The notes under the pieces are model-generated. The model was not told the origin of the DNA and did not search any database. It saw nothing but the letters and a program-made list of their open reading frames with translations. A program made the translations under genes and the position numbers. 64,000 nt of DNA from Pseudoselenomonas ruminantium (lineage in GTDB: Bacteria; Bacillota; Negativicutes; Selenomonadales; Selenomonadaceae): NCBI RefSeq assembly GCF_900113715.1, contig NZ_FOQK01000007.1, positions 55,525-119,524 on the forward strand, in the 5' to 3' direction. Positions 1-7,956 of the stretch are shown here, in pieces (position 1 is the stretch's first letter; the number at the start of each line of letters is the position of its first letter).

Positions 1-195
1 AAGACCATCCGGCCGAACGACATCAGTCTCATGGGCGATGTCAAGCCGGATAACAAGTGGAAGGAAGACAAGGAAGTATTCGTCAAGGCCTGGCAGGCTG
101 CGGGCGGCAATGTCAGCCGTCTGGCGAATCTCTTGAATGTCAGCCGCGTGACGCTGTATCGTTATCTGAAGAAATACGGATTGGAAAAGAAGTAA
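1..195 (+). CDS. C-terminal end of a sigma-54-type transcriptional activator (Fis-like DNA-binding domain), 5' truncated
   Basis: Frame 1 is open from the window edge to a TAA at 193-195 and gives 64 residues. The last 40 or so residues form a Fis-type helix-turn-helix: AAGGNVSRLANLLNVSRVTL followed by YRYLKKYGLEKK. This is the usual DNA-binding C-terminus of NtrC-family enhancer-binding proteins, which activate sigma-54 RNA polymerase. The AAA+ domain that would prove this lies outside the window, so a stand-alone Fis-like protein cannot be excluded. The gene ends 18 bases before trmB on the same strand and may be cotranscribed with it. Confidence 0.7.
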   Translation, partial: KTIRPNDISLMGDVKPDNKWKEDKEVFVKAWQAAGGNVSRLANLLNVSRVTLYRYLKKYGLEKK

Positions 196-213
196 AGCTA
201 AAGGAGCAACAAC

Positions 214-864
214 GTGCGTTTAAGAAGAAAACCGTGGGTGGATGAGGCCATCCATGAATTTGATGCGTTTGTCATCAGCCGTGACCAGGAAATCGGTGAG
301 GAAAAGCAGGGCAAGTGGGCGGAGATCTTTGGCCGCCAGGCGCCGCTGCATGTCGAGCTCGGCACGGGCAAGGGCGATTTCATCAGCCAGCTGGCTGAGC
401 GCAACCCCGATATCAACTACATCGGCATTGAGGCCCAGCAGGATGTCCTCTATTCGGCAGCCAAGAAGATTGCGGAGAAGGAACTCAAGAATGTCCGCCT
501 GCTGGTGTTTGATATCAACAACATCGAGAAAATCTTCGGCGAGGAGGAAGTTGACCGCTTCTACATCAACTTCTGCGATCCCTGGCCGAAGAAGCGTCAT
601 GCGAAACGCCGCCTGACCCATGTCGGTTTCCTGGAGAAGTACCGCCGTCTGCTCAAGAAGCCAGGCGAGCTGCATTTCAAGACCGACAATCGTCCGCTGT
701 TTGATTTCTCGCTGGAGCAGTTCGAGGAGGCAGGCCTGCCGACGCGTGATGTGTCGTTTGACCTTCATGCTGAGAACCGTCCGGACAATATCATGACGGA
801 ATATGAACGCAAGTTCAGCGGCTTCGGCGAGAAGATCAACCGCTGTGAGGTTATCTTTCCGTAA
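214..864 (+). CDS. trmB: tRNA (guanine-N7-)-methyltransferase TrmB
   Basis: The 216-residue protein methylates N7 of G46 in the tRNA variable loop, using S-adenosylmethionine, in the cytoplasm. The SAM-binding motif I is HVELGTGKGDF (46-56) and the family signature FCDPWPKKRH is at 120-129. The C-terminal TEYERKF motif is also typical. The start is GTG, preceded by AAAGGAG at 199-205. Length is normal for the family. An FtsW-type gene follows 12 bases downstream, so the two are probably cotranscribed. Confidence 0.95.
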   Translation: MRLRRKPWVDEAIHEFDAFVISRDQEIGEEKQGKWAEIFGRQAPLHVELGTGKGDFISQLAERNPDINYIGIEAQQDVLYSAAKKIAEKELKNVRLLVFDINNIEKIFGEEEVDRFYINFCDPWPKKRHAKRRLTHVGFLEKYRRLLKKPGELHFKTDNRPLFDFSLEQFEEAGLPTRDVSFDLHAENRPDNIMTEYERKFSGFGEKINRCEVIFP

Positions 865-876
865 GGGGGCTATGTC

Positions 877-2076
877 ATGCGGATAAGGAAGACCATGTGG
901 AACAACGATGCCGAGCCCATCCTTGTCATCATGATTATCCTCATTGTTCTTGGGACAATCAATGTATTCAGCTCAAGCTTTGTCATTGCGACGACGGATT
1001 ATGAGAACCCGTATTATTTCCTGATCCGTCACGCAGTCTGGCTGGTGGTCGGGTTCATTGCCTTCGTCATCTGCCGCAAGGTCAACTACCGGCGCTGGCG
1101 AGACTGGATGCCGATGCTGCTGATCGGCATGATACTGGCGCTGGCGGCGGTGCTCGTGGTGGGCATGAGCGTCAACGGTGCGCGGCGCTGGCTGGGCGTC
1201 GGCCCGCTGAGCTTCCAGCCAGCGGAGTTTGCCAAGCTCGTGAGTCTGATGCTGGCGGCTGCAATCCTGTCGGTGCAGGTCAAGGCTGGCCGGCCCGCAA
1301 GTGTCATGAACCTGCAGTTTGCCTTGATCATGTTGATGGCTGGCCTTACGGAGCTGGAGCCTGATATGGGAACGGCGTGCATCATCCTGGGCGTGCCGCT
1401 CATCATGGCCTTTGTCGTCGGCATGACGCCGGCGATGACCAAGGGCGTACTGCTCGCCATCCCGTTGGGCGTTGTCGGCCTTATCACGCTGCAGCCGTAT
1501 CGTCTGAACCGCGTGCGCATCATGCTCGATCCGTGGTCGGATGCCCAGGGCATCGGCTATCAGACGGTGCAGTCGCTCTCGACCATCGGCTCGGGGGGCT
1601 TCTGGGGCATGGGCCTGGGCGATGGCGTCAGCAAGTACGAGTACCTGCCCGAGGCACATACGGATTTCGCGTTTGCGATTTTCTGCCAGGAGCATGGGTA
1701 TGTCGGTGCCTTGATGGTATTCTTGCTGTTTGCCCTGTTGATTTTCTTCTGTGTCCGCATTGCCAACCGTGCGGCCGATGAGTTCGGCCAGATCCTGGCC
1801 ATGGGCATCATGCTCTTGATCCTTGGCCAGGCGCTGGCGAACCTCGCGATGGTCGGTGGCATGTTCGCCGTCGTCGGCGTGCCGCTGCCCTTCATCAGCT
1901 ATGGTGGCTCATCGCTGCTGGTCACGATGATTGCCATGGGGATGCTGCTCAATATCTGCGACCATGGCCGTGCGCCGGATTACGGTGACGCGGCCGGCAG
2001 GAAGACGGAAGCCGTCAAGGGCAAGCCTGGGCAGGAAGCGGCCAGCAGCCGTCCGCAGCTTCGCTTGGTGAAATAA
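877..2076 (+). CDS. ftsW: FtsW/RodA/SpoVE-family SEDS peptidoglycan polymerase
   Basis: This 399-residue polytopic membrane protein has about ten hydrophobic segments. Family landmarks include NGARRWLGVGPLSFQPAEFAK, the EAHTDFAFAIFCQEHG loop and PLPFISYGGSSLL near the C-terminus. SEDS proteins are lipid II glycosyltransferases that work with a class B penicillin-binding protein. The SFQPAEFAKL and GGSSLL segments fit the FtsW/SpoVE branch better than RodA, but the exact division or elongation role cannot be settled without a partner PBP. The last 35 residues form a basic, hydrophilic cytoplasmic tail. The gene sits 12 bases after trmB and ends at a bidirectional terminator. Confidence 0.85.
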   Translation: MRIRKTMWNNDAEPILVIMIILIVLGTINVFSSSFVIATTDYENPYYFLIRHAVWLVVGFIAFVICRKVNYRRWRDWMPMLLIGMILALAAVLVVGMSVNGARRWLGVGPLSFQPAEFAKLVSLMLAAAILSVQVKAGRPASVMNLQFALIMLMAGLTELEPDMGTACIILGVPLIMAFVVGMTPAMTKGVLLAIPLGVVGLITLQPYRLNRVRIMLDPWSDAQGIGYQTVQSLSTIGSGGFWGMGLGDGVSKYEYLPEAHTDFAFAIFCQEHGYVGALMVFLLFALLIFFCVRIANRAADEFGQILAMGIMLLILGQALANLAMVGGMFAVVGVPLPFISYGGSSLLVTMIAMGMLLNICDHGRAPDYGDAAGRKTEAVKGKPGQEAASSRPQLRLVK

Positions 2077-2090
2077 TGGATCCAGCAACA

Positions 2091-2118
2091 AAAAAACCTT
2101 CCCGTGGGAAGGTTTTTT
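2091..2118. terminator. Bidirectional intrinsic terminator between convergent genes
   Basis: A stem of ACCTTCCC pairs with GGGAAGGT and is flanked by A6 on the left and T6 on the right. It can therefore terminate the ftsW-type gene on the plus strand and the ygbA-like gene on the minus strand. Confidence 0.9.
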
Positions 2119-2129
2119 ATATTGCTGGA

Positions 2130-2591
2130 TTATTTCTTTGCCTTGCGGTCTTTGGCGCGTTTCTTGGAAGCCTCTTCCTTGGCCTTGACCTTATCGTCGA
2201 TTTTCTTGGCCTGCTGGTATTTCGCATAATCGACGCCCATGCTGGCCAGCTTGTGCTTGACAGTCATGATGGGGTGGGAGAAGAACATGCGCTTCTGGCT
2301 CGAACCCATGATGTGCAGGAACTCCTGCGCCTGCTTGGAGCCGAAGCACTGCACCGTGCGGTCACAGCGGTCGCAGATCGGCTTCGTGATGCCATAGGGG
2401 CAGCGGTTCATCTTCGTCATGACCGTGGCCAGAAGGGCCTGGCACTGCGGGCAGAGTTTATCGCCCGATGTCTTGTGATGGCTGTGGCAGTAGATGCCGA
2501 AAGTCTTTCGGATGGTGGCCTTTTCTTTCGGCATGTTGTTCTTTATTTCTACCGGTTTCCTTTTCGGCAAGAAACGAGAAAAAATGCTCAT
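2130..2591 (-). CDS. YgbA-like protein (nitrous oxide-stimulated promoter family)
   Basis: The 153-residue protein matches the YgbA_NO family in layout. It has EKATIRKTFGIYC with following His residues, then LCPQCQALL, a CPYGITKPICDRC stretch, and GSSQKRMFFSHPIM. Seven cysteines and several histidines in the first 90 residues suggest metal or Fe-S binding. The family is named from promoters induced by nitrogen oxides, and its biochemical role is unclear. The C-terminal 35 residues are a highly charged Lys/Ala/Glu tail. An hcp/Crp-Fnr block near 53.9-56.4 kb in the same window fits a nitrosative-stress theme, but no shared operator is evident here. Confidence 0.75.
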   Translation of the reverse strand: MSIFSRFLPKRKPVEIKNNMPKEKATIRKTFGIYCHSHHKTSGDKLCPQCQALLATVMTKMNRCPYGITKPICDRCDRTVQCFGSKQAQEFLHIMGSSQKRMFFSHPIMTVKHKLASMGVDYAKYQQAKKIDDKVKAKEEASKKRAKDRKAKK

Positions 2592-2678
2592 GTTGAATCA
2601 CCTTTCGCTAGTTGGAATGTACCGTGTGGAGGCACTCTATATATTTTAAAGGTATTTAACGATAAAAGCAAGTCTCCC

Positions 2679-2706
2679 TTGACTTCTGTAACTTTCATAG
2701 TAAAAT
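2679..2706 (+). promoter_or_regulatory. Sigma-A-like promoter for the small membrane protein and kinase
   Basis: TTGACT at 2679-2684 is followed after 16 bases by TAAAAT at 2701-2706. It lies about 47 bases upstream of the 2753 gene. No terminator lies between it and the kinase gene at 2985. Confidence 0.5.
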
Positions 2707-2752
2707 TTATAAGTAAGAGTATTTTGGGGGTCGTGTACGTCATGGCCGGGAG

Positions 2753-2956
2753 GTGAGTACGATTTCTTTTTGGAAACAGCATGGCAAGGCCATCTCGAAT
2801 GTATTGGTGGTGCTGCTGGTAGTGGGCGCAATCTATGCGAAGATCCAGGACAATGGGGTCGATTCCCTGTTCCGCCTGACGGATCTCTATATCCTGGCGG
2901 GAGCCCTGCTGGGCCTCGGCGTGATCCGTTGGCTTGGCAAGCGTCACAATAAGTAA
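2753..2956 (+). CDS. Small membrane protein upstream of a DegS-like kinase
   Basis: I do not recognise this protein of about 67 residues. It has two hydrophobic stretches, around residues 14-29 and 44-58, separated by a polar loop, so it is probably an inner-membrane hairpin. The start is uncertain. The GTG at 2753 is itself part of a near-perfect Shine-Dalgarno sequence, GGGAGGTGA (2748-2756), which is too close to serve it. An ATT at 2762 is better spaced, and no ATG lies nearby in frame. The stop is 28 bases before the kinase start, and the two genes probably share a transcript. A sensory or anchoring role for the soluble kinase is possible but unproven. Confidence 0.55.
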   Translation: MSTISFWKQHGKAISNVLVVLLVVGAIYAKIQDNGVDSLFRLTDLYILAGALLGLGVIRWLGKRHNK

Positions 2957-2984
2957 CACACTGGCGTGAGAATGGAGGCGTCGT

Positions 2985-4265
2985 ATGTCAGCCCTCAAAG
3001 AGGAAGCCCTGCTGAACGGGGCAGGCGGATTGAAGACCGATTCGCTCAAGAGTATCCTGACCAATACAATCAATACCATCGAGGATAACAAATCACAGAT
3101 CTTTGATATATATGAGACGGCGCGCGCCGAGGTGGAAAGCAGCAAGCAGCAGCTTCAGGAGCTCAAGAAGCAGGCGCAGCAGACCATCGACCGCGTGGAT
3201 GACCTGGTGAAGCAGGAGCAGCGGGAGAAGCAGCAGCTCGTGCAGGTCAGCAGCAATTTCCAGGACTATTCGGAGGAGAAGATCCGCGAATGTTATGAGC
3301 AGGTCAAGAATGTGCAGGTAGAGCTCGGCGTGCAGCGCGAGAAGGAGCAGAATCTGCGCCAGCAGCGCGACCGCCTGGAGCTGCGCCTGCGCCACTTGCA
3401 GGTCATGCTCGTGCAGGCCGAGCATCTGGCGCTGGCCATTGGCTCAGTGCTTTCGTATCTGAGCTCGCAGGTCAGTGGTGTCGTTTGGAAAATCGAAGCA
3501 GTGCAGAAGGATAAGTTCGTCGGTGCGCGCATCATCAAGGCACAGGAGGAAGAACGCTATCGGGTTTCCCGTGAAATCCACGATGGCCCGGCACAGGATC
3601 TGGCGAACCTCATCTTCCAGACCTCGATTGCCGAGAAGCTCATCGACTACGACCCGGAGGAGGCCAAGAACACGCTGCGCGAACTGCGCCAGCAGATCCG
3701 CGACTGCCTCGTCAATGTGCGGCAGGTCATCTTTGACATGCGGCCGATGGCGCTGGATGATCTGGGCCTTGCGCCGGCGCTCAACCAGCTGGTCGGACGG
3801 CTGGCGTCGCGCGGTGTCCTCTCAACGGAGTTCAGCATCGATGGCAACGCCTATGAGCTGCCCAAGCATGTGGAGATCGCGATTTTCCGCATCGTGCAGG
3901 AGGCACTCAACAATGTGGCCCATCATGCCGGTACGGATAAGGCGCGTCTGCGCCTGCTCTATACGCCGCAGGCTTTGTCGGTGCTCGTCCAGGATGAAGG
4001 CAGCGGCTTTGATGCCGAGGCTGAGCCGGAGATCCCCGACATGGATCATGCGGATGAGATCCTTGACGAAGATGCCGAGCATGTAGGCAAGTTCGGTCTT
4101 ATGGGCATGCGGGAACGCGCCAAGATCATCGGTGCGGATCTCAACATCGTCTCGGAGCCCGGCAAGGGGACCCGCGTCCATCTGCGCGTGCCGAGCAAGA
4201 TCCCCGCGCCCAGCGTGGACAAGGTCAAGGCCATCAAGACACCGGACAAGGGCAGAAGGAAATGA
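2985..4265 (+). CDS. DegS-like cytoplasmic sensor histidine kinase
   Basis: The 426-residue protein resembles DegS. It has no membrane segment. A long coiled coil (about residues 35-150) is followed by a HisKA_3 dimerisation domain with phosphoacceptor His199 in REIHDGPAQDL. A HATPase domain follows, with an N-box VQEALNNVAHHA, a DEGSGFD G1 box and GLMGMRERA. It should autophosphorylate and pass phosphate to a NarL/DegU-type response regulator. No such regulator is encoded in the window. The ATG is chosen because of upstream GGAGG spacing. The stop overlaps the next gene by 4 bases, so it is translationally coupled to the decarboxylase. Confidence 0.85.
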   Translation: MSALKEEALLNGAGGLKTDSLKSILTNTINTIEDNKSQIFDIYETARAEVESSKQQLQELKKQAQQTIDRVDDLVKQEQREKQQLVQVSSNFQDYSEEKIRECYEQVKNVQVELGVQREKEQNLRQQRDRLELRLRHLQVMLVQAEHLALAIGSVLSYLSSQVSGVVWKIEAVQKDKFVGARIIKAQEEERYRVSREIHDGPAQDLANLIFQTSIAEKLIDYDPEEAKNTLRELRQQIRDCLVNVRQVIFDMRPMALDDLGLAPALNQLVGRLASRGVLSTEFSIDGNAYELPKHVEIAIFRIVQEALNNVAHHAGTDKARLRLLYTPQALSVLVQDEGSGFDAEAEPEIPDMDHADEILDEDAEHVGKFGLMGMRERAKIIGADLNIVSEPGKGTRVHLRVPSKIPAPSVDKVKAIKTPDKGRRK

Positions 4266-5737
4266 CGGATAAACAGACAAAACTCAATCAGCTAAGAGCG
4301 CCGATTGCGGAGGCCATGCAGGCCTACGCGCGAGACGGCGCTCTCGCTTTTCATACGCCAGGGCACAAGCAGGGACTCGGCGCGCATCCGCTGCTCAGGA
4401 AGCTCATCACCGCGGAGGGGCTGCGCGAAGAAGTCTCGCTGATGGAGGAGCTTGACGACCTCCATGAGCCGACGATGTGCATCCGCGAAGCGCAGGAGCT
4501 GGCCGCGGATCTCTACGGTGCCGATGCGGCGTATTTCATGATCAATGGCACGAGCGGTGCTATCCATACGATGCTGATGGCGGCGCTGATGCCCGGCGAT
4601 ACTGTGCTGGTGCCGCGCAATGCGCACCGTTCGCTGATCGGCGGCATCATCTTGGTGGGGGCAAGGCCTGTCTTCATCCAGCCAGAGATTGATGAAAGGC
4701 TCGGCATTGCCATGGGGCTGCGCCTTAGCGACATCAAGAAGGCAATTGCTGCCCATCCCGAGGCCAGGGCCCTGGCCCTTGTCTATCCGACGTATTATGG
4801 CGTCACGGTGGACTTGCCGGCCATCGCCGACGAACTGCATGCGCATGATATGCTGCTGCTCGTCGACGAGGCCCACGGGCCGCATCTGAAATTCTCGGAC
4901 AAGCTGCCGCTGCAGGCCATCGATGCTGGTGCCGATATGGCGGCGCAAAGCACGCACAAGATCACCGGCAGCATGACGCAGACCTCGCTGCTGCTCGTGA
5001 AGGGGCCGCGGGTGGATCAGGAGCGCGTGCGCCAGGCGGCGAGCCTGCTGCAATCGACAAGCCCCAACCAGCTGTTGCTGGCTTCTCTCGATATCGCGCG
5101 CTTGCAGCTGGCTGAGGTTGGCCGGGAAAGGATTGGCCGCGCTGTGCAGCTGGCCGAGAAGCTCCGCCGGGATATCAATGCGGTGGATGGCCTGTGGTCC
5201 TTTGGGGCCGACTACCTGCAGACGGAGGGCGCCGCAGGACTTGACCTCACGAAGGTCACGGTCAGCCTGCGCGGGCTGGGCATCAGCGGGCCCCAGGCCG
5301 AGGAGATCCTGCGCCATGAGTACAAGATCCAGTGTGAGCTTTCTGATGCGTATAATCTCCTGTTCATCATCTCGTATGCCGACACGGAGCATGAGACTGG
5401 TGTGCTGCTGGATGCTTTGCGGGCTTTGGCAGCCAGGTTCCAGGGCAAGGCGCAGTTTTCGGTGCCGGCGGCTATGCCTGCCGTGCCGGCGCTGGGCATG
5501 ACGCCGCGGGAGGCATTCTTTGCTGCCTATGAGCTGGTTCCGTTCCCCGTGGCGGCAGGCCGCATCGCTGCCGAGCAGCTGATGTTCTACCCGCCGGGCA
5601 TCCCGATATTGGCTCCGGGAGACAGGATCAATCAGGCAAGCCTTGACTACATCCGGGCGATGCAGGAGCTCGGGCTCAAAGTGGTAGGTCCGCAGGATAC
5701 CAATCTGAAGACATTGAAAGTAGTGAAAGAATCGTGA
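4262..5737 (+). CDS. Orn/Lys/Arg decarboxylase-family PLP enzyme
   Basis: This 491-residue fold type I PLP enzyme resembles the small YaaO/SpeA class lacking the N-terminal wing domain of the inducible E. coli enzymes. Motifs seen are FHTPGHKQG (30-38), NGTSGAIH (95-102), VDEAHG (201-206, Asp to the pyridine nitrogen) and STHK with the PLP Lys at 233. It probably decarboxylates a basic amino acid to a polyamine precursor, but the substrate cannot be read from sequence. It overlaps the upstream kinase and the downstream tmk by 4 bases each. The same position next to tmk is seen for yaaO in Bacillus. Confidence 0.85.
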   Translation: MTDKQTKLNQLRAPIAEAMQAYARDGALAFHTPGHKQGLGAHPLLRKLITAEGLREEVSLMEELDDLHEPTMCIREAQELAADLYGADAAYFMINGTSGAIHTMLMAALMPGDTVLVPRNAHRSLIGGIILVGARPVFIQPEIDERLGIAMGLRLSDIKKAIAAHPEARALALVYPTYYGVTVDLPAIADELHAHDMLLLVDEAHGPHLKFSDKLPLQAIDAGADMAAQSTHKITGSMTQTSLLLVKGPRVDQERVRQAASLLQSTSPNQLLLASLDIARLQLAEVGRERIGRAVQLAEKLRRDINAVDGLWSFGADYLQTEGAAGLDLTKVTVSLRGLGISGPQAEEILRHEYKIQCELSDAYNLLFIISYADTEHETGVLLDALRALAARFQGKAQFSVPAAMPAVPALGMTPREAFFAAYELVPFPVAAGRIAAEQLMFYPPGIPILAPGDRINQASLDYIRAMQELGLKVVGPQDTNLKTLKVVKES

Positions 5738-6405
5738 GCAAAGGAAAACTCATCATCATAGAAGCCGGTGACGGCTCAGGCAAAGCCACGCAGACCAAGG
5801 CGCTTTACGAGCACCTCGTGCGTGATGGTCATGAAGTACGCCGCATCGAGTTCCCGGACTACGCGGCGGATTCGTCGATGCTCGTGCGCATGTACCTGCG
5901 TGGTGATTTCGGCGGTCATGCTGAGGATGTCAATGCGTTTGCTGCATCGACGTTTTTCGCTGTGGACCGCTATGCCTCTTTCCGCATGAAGTGGAAGGAC
6001 TTTTACGATGCGGGCGGCATCATCCTGGCTGACCGCTATACGACAAGCAATATGGTTCATCAGGCCGTCAAGCTCACCGATGAGGGGGAGCGCGCTGCGT
6101 TCCTTGACTGGCTCTGGGATTTCGAGTTCGTGAAGCTCGGCCTGCCGGTACCTGACAAGGTCGTCTTCCTTGATATGGACCCGGCGGTGGCGGATAAGCT
6201 CATCGCGGCGCGGGCCAAGGAAACGGGAACGGCAAAGGACATCCACGAACAGGACACGGATTATCTGCATCGCTGCCATGCTGCCTATCTGGAGCTGGCC
6301 GCTAAATATGGCTGGGCTAAGGTGACTTGCAGCCAGCAGGGTGAGCCGCGCGCAATCGAGGCCATCCATGCAGATGTCTATGCTGCAGTCCAGGCGTGTC
6401 TATAA
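5734..6405 (+). CDS. tmk: Thymidylate kinase family protein
   Basis: The 223-residue protein is a P-loop nucleotide kinase that should convert dTMP to dTDP. It has the P-loop GDGSGKATQ, where the usual Ser/Thr after the Lys is Ala and the next residue is Thr. It also has the LADRYTTSN motif that corresponds to DRY of thymidylate kinases, and a VVFLDMDP strand. Its extended middle region makes it closer to the longer thymidylate kinase variant found in many anaerobic Firmicutes than to the E. coli type. The start is GTG, overlapping the decarboxylase stop by 4 bases. The neighbourhood tmk-rnmV-rsmA parallels the Bacillus yaaO-rsmA region. Confidence 0.85.
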   Translation: MSKGKLIIIEAGDGSGKATQTKALYEHLVRDGHEVRRIEFPDYAADSSMLVRMYLRGDFGGHAEDVNAFAASTFFAVDRYASFRMKWKDFYDAGGIILADRYTTSNMVHQAVKLTDEGERAAFLDWLWDFEFVKLGLPVPDKVVFLDMDPAVADKLIAARAKETGTAKDIHEQDTDYLHRCHAAYLELAAKYGWAKVTCSQQGEPRAIEAIHADVYAAVQACL

Positions 6406-6426
6406 TATAGAAGGTAAGGAGTATTT

Positions 6427-6975
6427 ATGATAAAAGAAGTATTGGTCGTCGAGGGCAAGATGGATGTTGTCGCCATCGACAAGGCCGTCGAGGCTGACTG
6501 CATCATCACCGAGGGCTTCAACCTCAAGCCGCAGGCCTTGAAGAATATCGAGCAGGCCTATAAGAAACGCGGCATCATCATCCTGACTGACCCGGACTCG
6601 GCTGGCGAGCGCATCCGCACCTATCTTTCGCGCCGCTTTCCCGAGGCCAAGCATGCCTTTGTGCCGGTCGAGGATGCCACGGATAATGACGATATCGGCA
6701 TCGAGCAGGCCAAGCCCGATGCTATCCGCAAGGCACTGGAGAAGGTGCGTACGCTGGACTGGGAGCCGACGGATGAATTCAGCGGTGCCGATCTCATCGT
6801 GAACAACCTGTCGGGGGCTGCTGATGCGAGCCAGCGCCGGGCAAGGCTCGGTGCGATCCTGGGCCTGGGCTTTGCCAATGCCAAGACGTTTTTGAAGCGC
6901 CTCAACCATTATGGCGTGACGCGGGAGGAATTTGCTGCTGCGGTTGCACAGCTTGACAAGGAGGATGGGAAATGA
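6427..6975 (+). CDS. rnmV: Ribonuclease M5
   Basis: The 182-residue Toprim-domain endonuclease matures 5S rRNA precursors in Firmicutes. The Toprim glutamate is Glu9 in VVEGKMD, and the DxD motif is DPDSAGERIR (55-64). GFNLKPQ and the C-terminal GLGFANAKTFLKRLN region are family features. The ATG is preceded by AAGGAG at 6415-6420. Its stop overlaps rsmA by 4 bases, the conserved rnmV-ksgA arrangement. Confidence 0.92.
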   Translation: MIKEVLVVEGKMDVVAIDKAVEADCIITEGFNLKPQALKNIEQAYKKRGIIILTDPDSAGERIRTYLSRRFPEAKHAFVPVEDATDNDDIGIEQAKPDAIRKALEKVRTLDWEPTDEFSGADLIVNNLSGAADASQRRARLGAILGLGFANAKTFLKRLNHYGVTREEFAAAVAQLDKEDGK

Positions 6976-7844
6976 GTGGAGAAACCATACAGCCGAAGAT
7001 TGCCAGCCGTGAAGTCACGACGCATATCCTCAAGGCCTTCGGCCTGCGCATGAGCAAGAAGCTCGGCCAGAACTTCCTGATCGATGCGGGCATCGTGCAG
7101 GGCATCGTCGATGCGGCGGAAATCGAGCCGGGAGACCGCGTGCTCGAAATCGGGCCGGGCATCGGCACGCTGACGCAGGGCCTTGCCGAGGCTGGAGCCG
7201 AGGTCACAGCCGTCGAGCTTGACAAGAAGCTGCCGGCTGTGCTCGCCGAAACGCTCAAGGCTTATGAGAATGTCACGATCGTGCCGGGCGATATCCTCAA
7301 GGTCAATATTCCGGCCATCATGGGCGATGCGCCGTTCAAGGTGGCGGCCAACCTGCCGTATTATATCACGACGCCAATCCTCATGGCCCTCTTGGAGCGT
7401 CATCTGCCGATAACGCGGATGGTCACGATGGTGCAGAAGGAAGTGGCTGAGCGCATGGTCGCTGACCCGGGATCCAAGACGTACGGTGCCCTGTCGGTAG
7501 CAGTCCAGTACTACACCGAGCCCGAGATTGTGCTCAATGTACCGCCGCGCTCCTTCATCCCCGCGCCGGAAGTCGACAGCGTCGTCATTGCCTGCAAGGT
7601 ACGTGAGACGCCAGCCGTTGACGTGATGGAGGAGAAGATGTTCTTCCGTGTTGTCAAGGCGGCCTTTGGCCAGCGCCGCAAGACCCTGGCGAATGCTCTT
7701 TGCGGTGGCGGCTTCCCGAAAGAGCAGGTCCGCGATGCCATGGAGCGTGCTGGCATCGACCCGACGCGCCGCGGCGAGACGTTGTCGCTGGCTGAGTTTG
7801 CGCAGCTTGCTGACGAATTCAGCAAGATTGCAAAAAATGCTTAA
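6972..7844 (+). CDS. rsmA: 16S rRNA dimethyladenosine transferase RsmA (KsgA)
   Basis: The 290-residue enzyme dimethylates A1518 and A1519 of 16S rRNA during small-subunit assembly. The SAM site GPGIGTLT is at 61-68 and the catalytic NLPY motif at 127-130. KKLGQNFLID near residue 30 and the C-terminal RRKTLANAL segment are typical. Translation is coupled to rnmV through a 4-base overlap. No clear intrinsic terminator follows; the next gene has its own promoter overlapping the 3' flank. Confidence 0.95.
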   Translation: MSGETIQPKIASREVTTHILKAFGLRMSKKLGQNFLIDAGIVQGIVDAAEIEPGDRVLEIGPGIGTLTQGLAEAGAEVTAVELDKKLPAVLAETLKAYENVTIVPGDILKVNIPAIMGDAPFKVAANLPYYITTPILMALLERHLPITRMVTMVQKEVAERMVADPGSKTYGALSVAVQYYTEPEIVLNVPPRSFIPAPEVDSVVIACKVRETPAVDVMEEKMFFRVVKAAFGQRRKTLANALCGGGFPKEQVRDAMERAGIDPTRRGETLSLAEFAQLADEFSKIAKNA

Positions 7845-7851
7845 TTTTTTA

Positions 7852-7880
7852 TTGCTACTATGCAAAAAATGTTATACAAT
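7852..7880 (+). promoter_or_regulatory. Sigma-A-like promoter of the NhaC antiporter gene
   Basis: TTGCTA at 7852-7857 and TACAAT at 7875-7880 are separated by 17 bases. The leader to the start codon is about 70 bases. Confidence 0.6.
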
Positions 7881-7956
7881 AGTACACGTGAAAAATAACA
7901 AGCAAAGCATTGTAATGTTGTAAATGTACAAGTATAACAGAAAGTAGGTTATGTTC

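Noticed and set aside
2076..2756. 226-residue plus-strand frame after ftsW
   Set aside because: It starts at the ftsW stop, runs through the terminator and opposite the ygbA-like gene, and has no coherent domain.
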